A DNA stretch of 64,000 nucleotides. Origin: Massilia arenae. GTDB taxonomy: Bacteria; Pseudomonadota; Gammaproteobacteria; Burkholderiales; Burkholderiaceae_D. The first letter of the stretch is position 1. Every line of letters begins with the position of its first letter. The DNA lies in assembly GCF_008014745.1 (NCBI RefSeq), contig NZ_VPFD01000009.1, forward strand, positions 1 through 64,000, given 5' to 3'. This document shows positions 28,474-38,642 of the stretch, in pieces. The notes below the pieces were generated by a model, which did not search any database, had not been told where the DNA came from, and worked only from the letters and a program-made list of their open reading frames with translations. A program made the translations under genes and the position numbers.

Positions 28474-28527
28474 TTTTTTACGCTAGCGGGAGACATCGCC
28501 TGCTAGCGGATCACTCCTTCAGCGGGA

Positions 28528-30075
28528 TTACTCCTTCAGCGCCGCAGCCAGCGCCGCGATCTTCGCCGCATCGCCACCCACCGCCTTCACCAGGCGCTTG
28601 CCGTAGTCGGCATCGGCCTTCCAGAAGTGCGACAACATGGTGTCGCGGCTGTCCACGTTCTGCACACGCTTCAGGTCGCCCGACAGGTTGGCGATCAGGT
28701 CGTCACGGTCCTGGGCACTCAGCGAGCGGTAGAACTCGCCGGCCTGGCGGAAGTTCAGCGTCTTGGCGATGCGCTGCTGCTGGGTCGTGCCGGTCAGCGG
28801 CAGATTGCTCGAGCGGGCATTCGGGTCTTCGACCAGCGGCGCCAGGCGGCTCGGCTGGTAGTTCACGCTGCCCTTGCGGCCATCGATATTGCCCTGACCA
28901 TCTTGCTGGTGATTACGCACCGGCACCAGCGGCTTGTTGATCGGCAGCGACTGGAAGTTGGCGCCCAGGCGGTGGTGCTGGGTGTCGATGTACGAGAACA
29001 GGCGGCCCTGCAGCATGCGGTCTTCCGACGCCTCGATGCCCGGCACCAGGTTCCCCGGCGCCAGCGCGACTTGCTCGGTCGCCTCGAAGAAGTTGTCAGG
29101 CACGCGGTCCAGGGTCATGGTGCCGACCTTGCGCTCCGGGATGCCGGGCCAGATCTTGGTTGCATCCAGCGGATCGAAGTCGAACTTGCCCAGCTCTTGC
29201 GGCTTGAGCACCTGCACGGTCAGGTCCCAGCGTGGGAACTTGCCGGCCTTGATCGATTCGTACAGGTCGACGGTGGCGTGGGCCGTGCTCTTGCCCTGCA
29301 CAAGCGGGATTTCTTGCGGACGCAGGTTGCGCTCTCCCTGGCGCGATTTCCAGGCGAACTTGGCGTATACGTATTCACCCTTGGCATTGACCAGCTTGAG
29401 CGCATGCACGCTGCTGCCATCCATCTGGCGGTAGTTGGCCGGCGTGCCGTAGTTCGAATACACGCGGGTCAGCATGGCGGTCGATTCCGGCACGTGCGAG
29501 AAGAAGTCGAACACGCGCTCGGGTTCCTGCACATTGGTGACCGGGTCAGGTTTCAGCGCATGGATCATGTCCGGGAACTTGATCGCGTCGCGGATGAAGA
29601 AGATCGGCAGGTTATTGCCGACCAGATCCCAGTTGCCTTCCTGGGTATAGAACTTGGTAGCGAAGCCGCGCGGATCGCGCGTGGTTTCCGCGCCCGAGCG
29701 GCTCGGGATCACGGTAGAGAAACGCACGAACACCGGGGTCACGGTATCGCGCTTGAACATCTTTGCGCGGGTCAGGTCCGACAAGTCATCGGTGACGACG
29801 AAGCTGCCATGGGCGCCGGTGCCGGTCGCGTGCACCACGCGTTCCGGGATGCGCTCGCGGTCGAAGCGCTGCAGCTTCTGGATCAGGTGCACGTCCTGCA
29901 GCAAGGTCGAGCCACCGGGACCGGCGGTCTGGCTGTTCTGGTTGTCGCCGACTGGGGCGCCATTGTCCTTGGTCAGGGTCTGGGCATAAGCGCCCTGGGC
30001 AAGCGCCATGGCGCCGGCGGTCAGGGTCAGTGCGCACAAGGCCAGACGCCCGGAAGAAGGTAAAGCAAAACTCAT
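28528..30075 (-). CDS. Exported (periplasmic) clade-3-like heme catalase
   Basis: Breaks down hydrogen peroxide. The 515-residue protein has a signal peptide (about residues 1-32, ending GAYAQ), then the distal His in ERVVHATGTGAHG, Asn in GNNLPIFFIRD and the proximal heme Tyr in RLFSYIDTQHHRLG. KatB of Pseudomonas has the same periplasmic layout. ATG 30075 is preferred over TTG 30081. A perfect 12-bp palindrome lies 28 bp upstream and could be a regulator site. Confidence 0.93.
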   Translation of the reverse strand: MSFALPSSGRLALCALTLTAGAMALAQGAYAQTLTKDNGAPVGDNQNSQTAGPGGSTLLQDVHLIQKLQRFDRERIPERVVHATGTGAHGSFVVTDDLSDLTRAKMFKRDTVTPVFVRFSTVIPSRSGAETTRDPRGFATKFYTQEGNWDLVGNNLPIFFIRDAIKFPDMIHALKPDPVTNVQEPERVFDFFSHVPESTAMLTRVYSNYGTPANYRQMDGSSVHALKLVNAKGEYVYAKFAWKSRQGERNLRPQEIPLVQGKSTAHATVDLYESIKAGKFPRWDLTVQVLKPQELGKFDFDPLDATKIWPGIPERKVGTMTLDRVPDNFFEATEQVALAPGNLVPGIEASEDRMLQGRLFSYIDTQHHRLGANFQSLPINKPLVPVRNHQQDGQGNIDGRKGSVNYQPSRLAPLVEDPNARSSNLPLTGTTQQQRIAKTLNFRQAGEFYRSLSAQDRDDLIANLSGDLKRVQNVDSRDTMLSHFWKADADYGKRLVKAVGGDAAKIAALAAALKE

Positions 30076-30102
30076 AGTCAAAACCTATTTAAGTCCAAGT
30101 AG

Positions 30103-30114
30103 AGATAGCTATCT
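30103..30114. promoter_or_regulatory. 12-bp palindrome upstream of the catalase gene
   Basis: AGATAGCTATCT is a perfect palindrome in the AT-rich gap between the catalase and FdhF genes. The ATAG...CTAT theme recalls OxyR sites, which would suit a catalase, but the full four-part OxyR pattern is not clear. The rest of the 250-bp gap is AT-rich without other structure. Confidence 0.3.
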
Positions 30115-30325
30115 TATAGATGAGTATGTCATTTATGAAATCAATTATCTTTATTGAAACGATAGGTATTTGACTAATGCACTATTCGCGGTTATTTCAA
30201 CCCGAGTGCGTCGCCCTTCTAATGACCCGTCATTTGTTCATGATTCCCGGCCAATGTGCGCGCTCGCACCGAGAGTCGGCGGAAGTGGCGGCTACGGTAG
30301 ACCCTCCATCTGCAGGGAGAGCCCG

Positions 30326-32635
30326 ATGAGCCAGCAAGAAAAACCCGTCCGCATCGAAGCCGCCACCATGCCCGCCGGCGGCTGGGGGTCGGTCGACGAC
30401 GTCAAGAAAGCCCTGAGCGGCCAGCACGTGGTGCTGAAAGACACGCGCCTGCTGCTCAAGCAGAACAAGACCGACGGCTATGCCTGCGTCAGCTGCGCCT
30501 GGGCCAAGCCGGCCGACCCGCATCCTTTCGAATTCTGTTCCAGCGGCGCCAAGGCCACCGCCTGGGAAACCACGAGCCGTGCGATCGGCCCCGACTTCTT
30601 CGACCGCCACACGCTTACCGAACTGGAAAGCTGGAGCGACCACGCACTGGAAGACCATGGCCGCCTGACGGTGCCGCTGCGCTATGACGCCGCCAGCGAC
30701 AAGTACCGCCCGGTCGATTGGGACGTGGCGTTCGCCGAGATCGGCGCCCGGCTGCGCGCCTGCGAGCGCAAGCAGGTGGTGTTCTATGCCTCCGGCCGCG
30801 CCTCGCTGGAAACCTCGTATATGTACCAGCTGCTGGCGCGCATGTACGGCAACAACAACCTGCCGGACAGCTCGAATATGTGCCACGAAAGCACCTCGGT
30901 CGGCCTGCAAAAGACCATTGGCGTCGGCGTCGGCACCGTGGGGCTCAATGACTTCAAGCACACCGACTGCATCCTGTTCTTCGGCCAGAACGTGGGCGTG
31001 AACAGCCCGCGCATGCTGCACCAGCTGCAGGAAGTGCGCGAGCGCGACGTGCCGATCGTCACCTTCAATCCGCTGCGCGAACGCGGACTGGTGAGCTTCA
31101 CCAATCCGCAATCGCCGGTCGAGATGCTGACCGGGCACGAGACCGTGATCAGCACCCAGTACCACCAGATCAGGCCGGGCGGCGACACGGCCGCCATCAT
31201 GGGCATGTGCAAGACCGTCTTCGCGCTGGACGACGTCGCCAGGGAAAGCGGCGCGCAACGTGTGATCGACGTCGCCTTCGTCCAGGAGCACACCCACGGC
31301 TTCGAGGAATTCGAGCGCGCCGTGCGCGCCTGCGGCTGGGAGGCGATCGAGCGCGAATCGGGCCTGCCGCGCGCCGCGCTGGAACAGGCGGCCGAGGTCT
31401 ATTGCCAGGCCGGCGCCGCGATGGGTGTCTACGGCATGGGCATGACCCAGCATCGCAACGGCGTGCAGAACGTGACGATGCTGGTCAACCTGCTGCTCTT
31501 GCGCGGCAATATCGGCAAGTCCGGGGCCGGCATCTGCCCGGTGCGCGGCCATTCGAACGTGCAGGGCCAGCGCACGGTCGGCATCACCGAAAAGCCCGAA
31601 CTCGCCCCGCTCGACAAACTCAAGGAGCAGTACGGCTTCGAGCCGCCGCGCGACGAAGGATTGACCACGGTCGATGCCTGCGAGGCGATCCTGAAGCACG
31701 AGCTGCAAGCTTTCATAGGCCTGGGCGGCAACTTCTTGCGCGCCGTGCCGGAGACGCGCCTGATGGAAGCGGCCTGGCGCGAACTGCCGCTGACGGTGCA
31801 GGTCGCAACCAAGCTCAATCGCAACCATGTGATCCACGGCAAGGCTGCCTACCTGCTGCCCTGCCTGGGACGGATCGAGATCGACCGCCAGCGCACGGGC
31901 GAGCAGGCGGTGACGGTCGAGGACAGCACCTCGTGCATGCACGGTTCGCGCGGCATGGCCGAGCCGGCCGCCCCTACCCTGCTGTCCGAACCGGCCATCG
32001 TGGCCGGCATCGCCAAGGCCACGCTCGATCCGAACCCACGCGTCGACTGGGACGCCTGGGTGGCGGACTACGGCAGCATCCGCGACGCCATGGGCGTCAC
32101 CTTCCCCGAGATCTTCCACGACTTCAACGAGCGCATGTGGACACCGGGCGGTTTCCGCAAGCCGCTCGGCGCCGCCGAACGGATCTGGAAGACCGAGAGC
32201 GGCAAGGCCGAATTCACGGCGCCGGACGAGCTGCCCGGCAACCCGGACATGGACGGCGGCCCCGAGGTGCTGCGTCTGTTCACGATCCGCAGCGACGGCC
32301 AGTTCAACACCACGATCTATAGTCACGACGACCGCTTCCGCGGCGTGCACGGCAGCCGAATGGTGCTGTTCATGGGTCAAGCCGACATGACGCGCTACGG
32401 CCTGGACAAGGGCGACGTCGTGACGCTGCGCACCAAAGCCGACGACGGCGTCGAGCGCCGCGTCGACGGCCTGCAGATCGTGCCCTACGACGTGCCGCCC
32501 GGCTGCATCGCCGGTTACTACCCGGAGTGCAATCCCTTGATTCCGCTGTGGCACCACGCCAAGGAAAGCAAGGTGCCGGCGGCGAAGTCGATCGACGTGC
32601 TGCTCGAACGCAGTGCCGCCGTGGCCGCGCCATGA
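30326..32635 (+). CDS. FdhF/YdeP family molybdopterin oxidoreductase
   Basis: The 769-residue protein belongs to the bis-MGD molybdoenzyme superfamily in the YdeP subgroup (related to the formate dehydrogenase alpha chain). Visible are CVSCAW near the N-terminus, SSNMCHESTSVGLQ, the FFGQNVGVNSPRMLHQ and GNIGKSGAGICPVRGHSNVQG blocks, and a C-terminal MopB binding domain (SRMVLFMGQADMTR). E. coli YdeP is linked to acid resistance; the reaction is not settled. ATG 30326 has GGGAGA upstream. Overlaps fdhD by 4 bp. Confidence 0.88.
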   Translation: MSQQEKPVRIEAATMPAGGWGSVDDVKKALSGQHVVLKDTRLLLKQNKTDGYACVSCAWAKPADPHPFEFCSSGAKATAWETTSRAIGPDFFDRHTLTELESWSDHALEDHGRLTVPLRYDAASDKYRPVDWDVAFAEIGARLRACERKQVVFYASGRASLETSYMYQLLARMYGNNNLPDSSNMCHESTSVGLQKTIGVGVGTVGLNDFKHTDCILFFGQNVGVNSPRMLHQLQEVRERDVPIVTFNPLRERGLVSFTNPQSPVEMLTGHETVISTQYHQIRPGGDTAAIMGMCKTVFALDDVARESGAQRVIDVAFVQEHTHGFEEFERAVRACGWEAIERESGLPRAALEQAAEVYCQAGAAMGVYGMGMTQHRNGVQNVTMLVNLLLLRGNIGKSGAGICPVRGHSNVQGQRTVGITEKPELAPLDKLKEQYGFEPPRDEGLTTVDACEAILKHELQAFIGLGGNFLRAVPETRLMEAAWRELPLTVQVATKLNRNHVIHGKAAYLLPCLGRIEIDRQRTGEQAVTVEDSTSCMHGSRGMAEPAAPTLLSEPAIVAGIAKATLDPNPRVDWDAWVADYGSIRDAMGVTFPEIFHDFNERMWTPGGFRKPLGAAERIWKTESGKAEFTAPDELPGNPDMDGGPEVLRLFTIRSDGQFNTTIYSHDDRFRGVHGSRMVLFMGQADMTRYGLDKGDVVTLRTKADDGVERRVDGLQIVPYDVPPGCIAGYYPECNPLIPLWHHAKESKVPAAKSIDVLLERSAAVAAP

Positions 32636-33513
32636 ACGCGCGCGCGCCGTTCGCCGGGGTCGGCGACGAGACGTTCGCGCTCGCCAGCAGCGTGCCGGCG
32701 TCAAGCTGGCACGATGGCCTGATCGAAGACGGCAGCGAGCTGCTGGCCGAGGAAGTACCTGTGGCCCTGGTCTTCAACGGCATCAGCCACGCCGTGATGC
32801 TGGCGTCGCCGCAAGACCTGGAAGACTTCGCCGTCGGCTTCTCGCTGTCCGAACGCATCGTCCGCGCGGCGCAAGACGTACGCGAAGTCGAAGTCGAGGC
32901 CGGCCCGCACGGGATCGCGCTCGCCATCGACATCGCGCCCGGCGCCATGGCGCGCCTGAAAGCGACGCGGCGCGCACGCCTGGGCCAGACCGGTTGCGGC
33001 CTGTGCGGCATCGACAGCCTGGCGTGGTTCGAGCGCGAGACCGAGCTTGACGACCCGCGCGACGGCGGCGTCCACGAGACCGGCAGCCCGTTCACGCCGC
33101 AGGCGCTGCAGCGCGCCATGGCGGCCATGGCCGGCCAGCAGCGCCTGCACCAGGCCACCGGCGCCATGCATGCGGCGGGCTGGGCCGACCGCGACGGCCA
33201 CTTGCTGCTGGTGCGCGAAGACGTGGGCCGCCACAATGCGCTCGATAAACTGGTCGGGGCGCTGGCGCGCGCCGGCATCGACGCCGGCGACGGCTTCGCC
33301 CTCGTCACCAGCCGTGCCAGCTTCGAGATGGTGCAGAAGGCGGCGCGCGCCGGCATTGGCTTGCTGGCCGCCATCTCGGCCCCGACCGCGATGGCGGTGC
33401 GGCTGGCGGACCGCGCCGGACTGACCCTGGCCGGTTTCGTGCGCGGAGGCCGTCACGTGGTCTATACCCATCCGCGCCGCCTGCGGCCTGATGCTGTTGC
33501 GCACGGTACGTAA
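32632..33513 (+). CDS. fdhD: Formate dehydrogenase accessory sulfurtransferase FdhD
   Basis: FdhD moves sulfur from IscS to the molybdenum cofactor, which formate-dehydrogenase-type enzymes need for activity. The 293-residue protein has the sulfur-carrying Cys pair in TGCGLCGIDS, the nucleotide-binding end LLVREDVGRHNALDKLVG and VTSRASFEMVQKAA. ATGA overlap with the upstream molybdoenzyme gene shows a dedicated two-gene operon and supports the view that this enzyme needs a sulfurated cofactor. Confidence 0.94.
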   Translation: MNARAPFAGVGDETFALASSVPASSWHDGLIEDGSELLAEEVPVALVFNGISHAVMLASPQDLEDFAVGFSLSERIVRAAQDVREVEVEAGPHGIALAIDIAPGAMARLKATRRARLGQTGCGLCGIDSLAWFERETELDDPRDGGVHETGSPFTPQALQRAMAAMAGQQRLHQATGAMHAAGWADRDGHLLLVREDVGRHNALDKLVGALARAGIDAGDGFALVTSRASFEMVQKAARAGIGLLAAISAPTAMAVRLADRAGLTLAGFVRGGRHVVYTHPRRLRPDAVAHGT

Positions 33514-33607
33514 CGCTTGCCAAGTGAATTCGGAACAGGTGTAAGCTGGCTTCACACAGGCACGAGCTGCTGCAGCACGTGCATGGAAGCGAGAAAGGCG
33601 GCCCGCC

Positions 33608-35968
33608 ATGTCAGCGTTCGACCCCTCCGAGCAGGTCAGCTTCCTGGCCGATGAGGCTGGTACGATCATTACCTGGAATCCCCAGTGCGCCACACTATTC
33701 GGTCTTCCCGCCGCGGACGCCCTCGGCCGGGAAGCCGCCCAGTTGCTGGGTTCGCCGCCATGGCTGGCCCTGCGCGAGGATGGCGCGGCCCGGGTCGACT
33801 TGCCGGCGCCTGCGCCGCGTATGGCCATCGTCGCGCTGGCCGCCCAGCTCGATGCGAGCGGCGCCGCGCGCGGCTACAGCGTCACCGTCATCCCGGTCTC
33901 CGGCGCGCCGTCCGAAAGCGAACGCCTCGGCGCCACCGCGCTCAAGGACGTGGTCGACCTGTTGCCCGGCACCTTCTACATCCTGAACCCCGAGGGCCGC
34001 ATCCTGATGTGGAACCATAACCTCGAGCGCGTTTGTGAAATGATGCCCGAGGAACTCGCGACAGCCAATGCTTTCGAGATGCTCGACGCGCGCGACCGGG
34101 TCGAATTCGCCGACAAGGTCCATCGCATGTTCGAGGACAATACCGAACTCGAGATGGAAGTCGACTACGTCGCGCGCAGCGGCCGCGAGACCCCCGTCCT
34201 GCTGCGGGGCGCCCGCATCGACTGCACCGGTGGCCAGTACCTGTTCGGCATGGGCATCGACATCTCCAGGCGCCGCGCGCACGAGCGTCAGCTGAACCTG
34301 TACAAGCGCGCCCTGAACGCCGCCAGCAACGGCGTGATCATCGCCCATAACGGCGGCGCCGACCATCCGATCGAATACGTCAACCCGGCCTTCGAACGCA
34401 TCACCGGCTACGGGGCCGACGAGGTCATCGGCCGCGACTCGCGCTTCATGGCAGCGCCCGGGATGGACGCGGACGAGCGCAGCCGCATGCGCCAGGCGCT
34501 GCACGCGCACCGCTCGGTGCACGTGGTGATGCGCAATCTGCGCAAGAACGGCGAAGTGTTCTGGAACGACCTGCACATCACGCCGGTACACGACGACAAT
34601 GGCCAGGTATCGCACTTCGTCGGCATCCTGGTCGACGTCACTGCCAGCAAGCAGCGCGCCGACCGCCTGGAGCACGAGGTCAACCACGACAGCCTGACGG
34701 GCCTGGCCAACCGCACCCTGATGTGGGACCGGCTCGACCACGCGGTGCACCTGGCCCAGCGCCATCAGACGCTGGTGGCGGCCGTGCTGATCGACCTCGA
34801 CAACTTCAAGGCCATCAACGACACCTTCGGCCACGACGCCGGCGATGCGGTACTGAAGGTGGTGGCGCGGCGGCTGCAGGCCACCGTGCGCGACAGCGAC
34901 ACGGTGGCGCGCATGTCGGGCGACGAATTCGTGATGGTGCTGGTCGACCAGCCCAGCCTGCGCTTCACGCTGCGCATGGTCGAGCGCGTGCGCCGCGCGC
35001 TGACCATGCCGGTGGCCTTCCGCGGCAGCGAAATCCCGGTCGGCGCCAGCCTGGGCGTGGCCGCCTTTCCGCACGACGGCCACACCCCGGCCGACCTGGT
35101 GCGGGCGGCCGACATGGCCATGTACCGGGCCAAGAACACTGGCGGCGGCGTGCATTTCTATTCCAGCGAGATGCGCCTGGCCAGCGAGGCGCGCGCAAGC
35201 CTGGCCGGCAGCATGAAGAGCGCGCTCGACGACGACGAACTGTTCCTGCTGTTCCAGCCGCGCATGGACGCGCGCAGCGGCAAGGTGCGCGGCTTCGAGG
35301 CGCTGCTGCGCTGGCGCCATCCGGTCAACGGGGTGATGCTGCCGGCGGCCTTCCTGTCCGAGGCCGAGGAAAGTGGACAGATCGTCGAGATCGGCAACCG
35401 GGTGCTGGACCAGGCCTGCGCCTTCGCGCGCGACCTGCGCCATGCCGGCTATACGGCGCTGCCGGTGGCGGTCAACGTCTCGCACCGCGAGTACAGCCGG
35501 CCCACCTTCATCGCAGGCATCGCCGAGCGCATGTCACGCTACGGCCTGCCGCCCGGCACCATCGAGATCGAGATCCCAGAGGCCGACCTGATCAGGAATC
35601 CAGGACTGGGACGCGACCTGGCGGCCCAGTTGCGCGACGTCGGCGCCATGCTGTCGATCGACCAGTTCGGGCGCGGCATCTCCGACCTGAACTTCCTGCA
35701 GCAGCTGTCGGTGCGCCAGGTCAAGCTGTCGAAGGCGGCGGTGCACAATATCGCCGACCACGGTCGCGGCGGGTCTTTGGCCAAGGCCCTGATCGACATC
35801 GGCCGCAACCTCGACATCACGGTGGTCGGCGAAGCGGTCGAGACCGAGGCCCAGGTGGAGTTCCTGCGCAACCACGGCTGCGACCAGATGCAGGGCCAAT
35901 GGTTCTCCGAACCGCTGTCGGCCGACGCGGCGCGGCATTTGCTGGCGCAGCGGCAGCATACTGCTTAG
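33608..35968 (+). CDS. PAS-GGDEF-EAL protein with degenerate EAL active site
   Basis: The 786-residue cytoplasmic protein has about three PAS-like domains (1-365), a GGDEF domain with SGDEF at 437-441 and an EAL domain starting at E564 (GFEALLRW). SGDEF is seen in some active diguanylate cyclases. In the EAL domain the usual DDFGTG is D685-Q686-FGRG, so the second metal-binding Asp is lost, and the ES of the EITES motif is replaced (EIEIPEADL). Phosphodiesterase activity is therefore doubtful; it may bind c-di-GMP or work only as a cyclase. Stop is followed at once by a repeat pair. Confidence 0.92.
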   Translation: MSAFDPSEQVSFLADEAGTIITWNPQCATLFGLPAADALGREAAQLLGSPPWLALREDGAARVDLPAPAPRMAIVALAAQLDASGAARGYSVTVIPVSGAPSESERLGATALKDVVDLLPGTFYILNPEGRILMWNHNLERVCEMMPEELATANAFEMLDARDRVEFADKVHRMFEDNTELEMEVDYVARSGRETPVLLRGARIDCTGGQYLFGMGIDISRRRAHERQLNLYKRALNAASNGVIIAHNGGADHPIEYVNPAFERITGYGADEVIGRDSRFMAAPGMDADERSRMRQALHAHRSVHVVMRNLRKNGEVFWNDLHITPVHDDNGQVSHFVGILVDVTASKQRADRLEHEVNHDSLTGLANRTLMWDRLDHAVHLAQRHQTLVAAVLIDLDNFKAINDTFGHDAGDAVLKVVARRLQATVRDSDTVARMSGDEFVMVLVDQPSLRFTLRMVERVRRALTMPVAFRGSEIPVGASLGVAAFPHDGHTPADLVRAADMAMYRAKNTGGGVHFYSSEMRLASEARASLAGSMKSALDDDELFLLFQPRMDARSGKVRGFEALLRWRHPVNGVMLPAAFLSEAEESGQIVEIGNRVLDQACAFARDLRHAGYTALPVAVNVSHREYSRPTFIAGIAERMSRYGLPPGTIEIEIPEADLIRNPGLGRDLAAQLRDVGAMLSIDQFGRGISDLNFLQQLSVRQVKLSKAAVHNIADHGRGGSLAKALIDIGRNLDITVVGEAVETEAQVEFLRNHGCDQMQGQWFSEPLSADAARHLLAQRQHTA

Positions 35969-35970
35969 CC

Positions 35971-36074
35971 GTCATTCCCGCGTAGGCGGGAATCCAAGGC
36001 CGATGCGCAGCCGTGAACAGATACTTATGCGGTGACGCCAGAAGACTTGGATTCCCGCCTGCGCGGGAATGACG
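35971..36074. repeat. Inverted pair of hairpin repeats, ATTCCCGC flavour
   Basis: ATTCCCGCGTAGGCGGGAAT near 35974-35993 and ATTCCCGCCTGCGCGGGAAT at 36051-36070 in inverse, with outer CCAAG / CTTGG also pairing. It exactly fills the space between the stops of two convergent genes (35968 and 36081), so it probably serves as their shared terminator. Confidence 0.85.
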
Positions 36075-36080
36075 TGTCAA

Positions 36081-37019
36081 CTAGCCTTCGCTGGTAATGC
36101 GCTTGACCAGCGCTCCAAGCACGTCCTCGGCCAATTCGTTGTCCACCTGGCAGGTGCCGGCATTCTCGTGCCCGCCCCCGCCGTATTCCAGCATCAGCGC
36201 GCCGATATTCGTCTTCGAGGTCCGGTTGAGAATCGACTTGCCGGTGGCGAACACGGTGTTTTGCTGCTTGACGCCCCACAGCACGTGGATCGAGATATTA
36301 GTCTCGGGGAACAGGGCATAGATGATGAAGCGGTTGCCGGCATAGATGACGGGCTCTTCGCGCAGGTCGAGCACCACCAGGTTGCCTTCGACCTTGGCGC
36401 AGCGCCGGATCTGTTCCTTGCAGCGCTCGCTGTGCTCGCGGTAGAGGTCACTGCGCTCGACCACGTCCGGCAGCACCATCAGTTGTTCGACGTCCTGGGT
36501 GGCGCAGTGGCCGATCAGGTCCATCATGAGCTGGTAGTTGGAGATGCGGAAATCGTGGAAGCGCCCGAGGCCGGTGCGCGCATCCATCAGGAAATTGAGC
36601 AGGTCCCAGCCTTGCGGATCGAGCACCTCGTCGCGTGTAAACCGCGCCGAATCGCCCTTGTCGACCGCCGCCATCATGGTGTTCCAGGCGGCCGGGAAGG
36701 TGCGCGCGCCGCCGTAGTGGTCGTACACCACGCGCGCCGCCGACGGCGCTTCGGGGTGGATGATGTGGTTTTCGCGGCGGCCGGTATTGCGGATGGTTTC
36801 CGACAGGTGGTGGTCGAACACCAGGTGGGCGCCGGCGACGTAAGGCAGATTGGTCGTGATGTCGCGCGCGGTGATCACGATCTTGCCGTCCTGCATGTCC
36901 TTGGGATGGACGAACAGGATGTCGTCGATCAGTTCGAGATGCCTGAGCAGCACGGCGCACACGAGACCGTCGAAGTCGCTGCGGGTCACGAGGCGGAATT
37001 TGTGGGGAATAGCGGACAT
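36081..37019 (-). CDS. DHH family phosphoesterase
   Basis: The 312-residue protein has the DHH/DHHA1 motifs: TRSDFDGLVCA (D-x-D), VFDHHLS (DHH) and the C-terminal GGGGHENAGT. The family covers RecJ, NrnA oligoribonucleases, exopolyphosphatases and pGpG/c-di-AMP hydrolases; the substrate cannot be told here. ATG 37019 has AAAGGG at good spacing; GTG 37025 is less likely. It faces the LytS gene divergently. Confidence 0.86.
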   Translation of the reverse strand: MSAIPHKFRLVTRSDFDGLVCAVLLRHLELIDDILFVHPKDMQDGKIVITARDITTNLPYVAGAHLVFDHHLSETIRNTGRRENHIIHPEAPSAARVVYDHYGGARTFPAAWNTMMAAVDKGDSARFTRDEVLDPQGWDLLNFLMDARTGLGRFHDFRISNYQLMMDLIGHCATQDVEQLMVLPDVVERSDLYREHSERCKEQIRRCAKVEGNLVVLDLREEPVIYAGNRFIIYALFPETNISIHVLWGVKQQNTVFATGKSILNRTSKTNIGALMLEYGGGGHENAGTCQVDNELAEDVLGALVKRITSEG

Positions 37020-37275
37020 CGGCACACCCTTTCGTCATCGGTTGTGATTGGTCCCGGCATGGCCCGGCCATCGGAGAAGATCATCATACCTTGCAATGTT
37101 TCTAATTAATAGCTGTTGAGTTCGATCATTTCCAGCGCATGAGTACCGTCCATTCCCCGAATCCTGCAGGCTGTCGCAGGGGACTGGCCCTGACGCGTCT
37201 GGCGCGTTAAAGTTGCATCATTCCAACGCTCCATCCGCGACGATCGATGATGGCGGACATACAAAATTGACGACC

Positions 37276-38559
37276 ATGCAAGCACGCAGTTCGACACAAC
37301 AGTATTTGACGGGCATCCTGTCCTGGCTCTACCGGGCCTTCGACGCGGTGGCGACCTGGGTTACCCAGCTATCGTGGTGGAAGTTCCTGCTATTCGCCTG
37401 CCTGACCCTGACAGCCGCCGGCATCTTGCAAGAAGAATTGTTCAACGGCCCGGCCCAGGAAGAGATCGCCCGCGCCGAGCGCGATGCCGGGCGGCGCAGC
37501 GAAGCCAGCATCCTGATCGACGAGAGCGGCATCCGCTTCAATCCGCGCACCCGTGCGCGCAGCGGCGCGGCCGAGCCGGCGGAACCTGCCGAACCGGTTC
37601 CGCCAGCCGATCCGGATGCACCAGAGGCGCCTCATCCGCCGCTGCCGCCCAAGCCGCCCGCCATCGGCGGCAGCGGCATCAATATCCATCCGGGCGACGA
37701 TTCGGTCCATATCGAGCTGCCGCCCCAGATTGGCGAAGAATTGTCCAACGCCATCGAAGCGGCGGTCGAGGACGCCGCCGAGCAGAAGGTGTCGCGCTAC
37801 CACAAGCAGGCCTCGACCTGGTTCATGAACTTCGTGCTGCTGCTCCTGCTGGCGCTGTTCGGCACCAAGGCCCTGGTCGGCGGCAAGAAGCGCGCCGATG
37901 CCGAGGCCCAGGTCGCCAACGCCGCCGCCGAGCGCGAAGCCATGCAGCGCCAGCTGTCGGAAACCAAGATGCAGATGATGCAGGCCCAGGTCGAGCCGCA
38001 CTTCCTGTTCAACACGCTGGCCTCGGTCGAGCACCTGATCCGGGTCGACCCGCCGCGCGCCTCGGCCATGCAGCGCAGCCTGATCCAGTACCTGAGGGCG
38101 GTGCTGCCGCAGATGCGCGACAACGCGGTGCTTACCGGCCTTGGGCGCGAAGTGGACATGGTCAGCGCCTATCTCGTCCTGCTCAAGATGCGGATGGAAG
38201 AGCGCCTGACGGTCGATTTGCAGATCCCGGACGGCCTGCGCAGCGCGGCCTTCCCGCCGATGATGCTGCAATCGATGGTCGAGAACGCGATCAAGCACGG
38301 CCTGGAGTGCAAGCCCGAAGGCGGCACCCTCAGGATCGTGGCCGAGGTGGCCGACAGCAAGCTGCGCGTGACCGTGACCGACGACGGCGTGGGCTTTGGC
38401 GTGGTGCCGAGCGACGGCACCGGCCTGGGCCTGCAGACGATCCGCGACCGCCTCAAGCTGCTGCACGGCGACAGCGCCCGCCTGCACATCGGCGCCAATA
38501 GCCCGAGCGGCGTGATCGCGACGATCGAAGTGCCTTATCAGCTGTCGAAACAGGCTTGA
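37276..38559 (+). CDS. LytS/AlgZ-type sensor histidine kinase
   Basis: The 427-residue protein has a membrane segment near 37-53, a Pro-rich periplasmic stretch (about 95-140), a second membrane segment near 190-210, then a His_kinase domain with phosphoacceptor in QVEPHFLFNTL and a HATPase domain with MVENAIKHGLE and GTGLGLQTIRDRL. It pairs with the LytTR regulator 83 bp downstream. The signal is unknown. ATG 37276 is chosen; the frame to 37213 adds no family sequence. Confidence 0.9.
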   Translation: MQARSSTQQYLTGILSWLYRAFDAVATWVTQLSWWKFLLFACLTLTAAGILQEELFNGPAQEEIARAERDAGRRSEASILIDESGIRFNPRTRARSGAAEPAEPAEPVPPADPDAPEAPHPPLPPKPPAIGGSGINIHPGDDSVHIELPPQIGEELSNAIEAAVEDAAEQKVSRYHKQASTWFMNFVLLLLLALFGTKALVGGKKRADAEAQVANAAAEREAMQRQLSETKMQMMQAQVEPHFLFNTLASVEHLIRVDPPRASAMQRSLIQYLRAVLPQMRDNAVLTGLGREVDMVSAYLVLLKMRMEERLTVDLQIPDGLRSAAFPPMMLQSMVENAIKHGLECKPEGGTLRIVAEVADSKLRVTVTDDGVGFGVVPSDGTGLGLQTIRDRLKLLHGDSARLHIGANSPSGVIATIEVPYQLSKQA

Positions 38560-38642
38560 GGCCGAGAGCTGGCGGCCCGGCTTGCCTGGCGCCCGGTTTC
38601 ATTGAATAATCATTGAATAATAAACCTGAGAAGAGACTCACC

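Noticed and set aside
30085-30170. A full OxyR site before the catalase gene
   Set aside because: Only one 12-bp palindrome is clear; the four evenly spaced ATAG-type elements are not, so it is listed only as a weak site.
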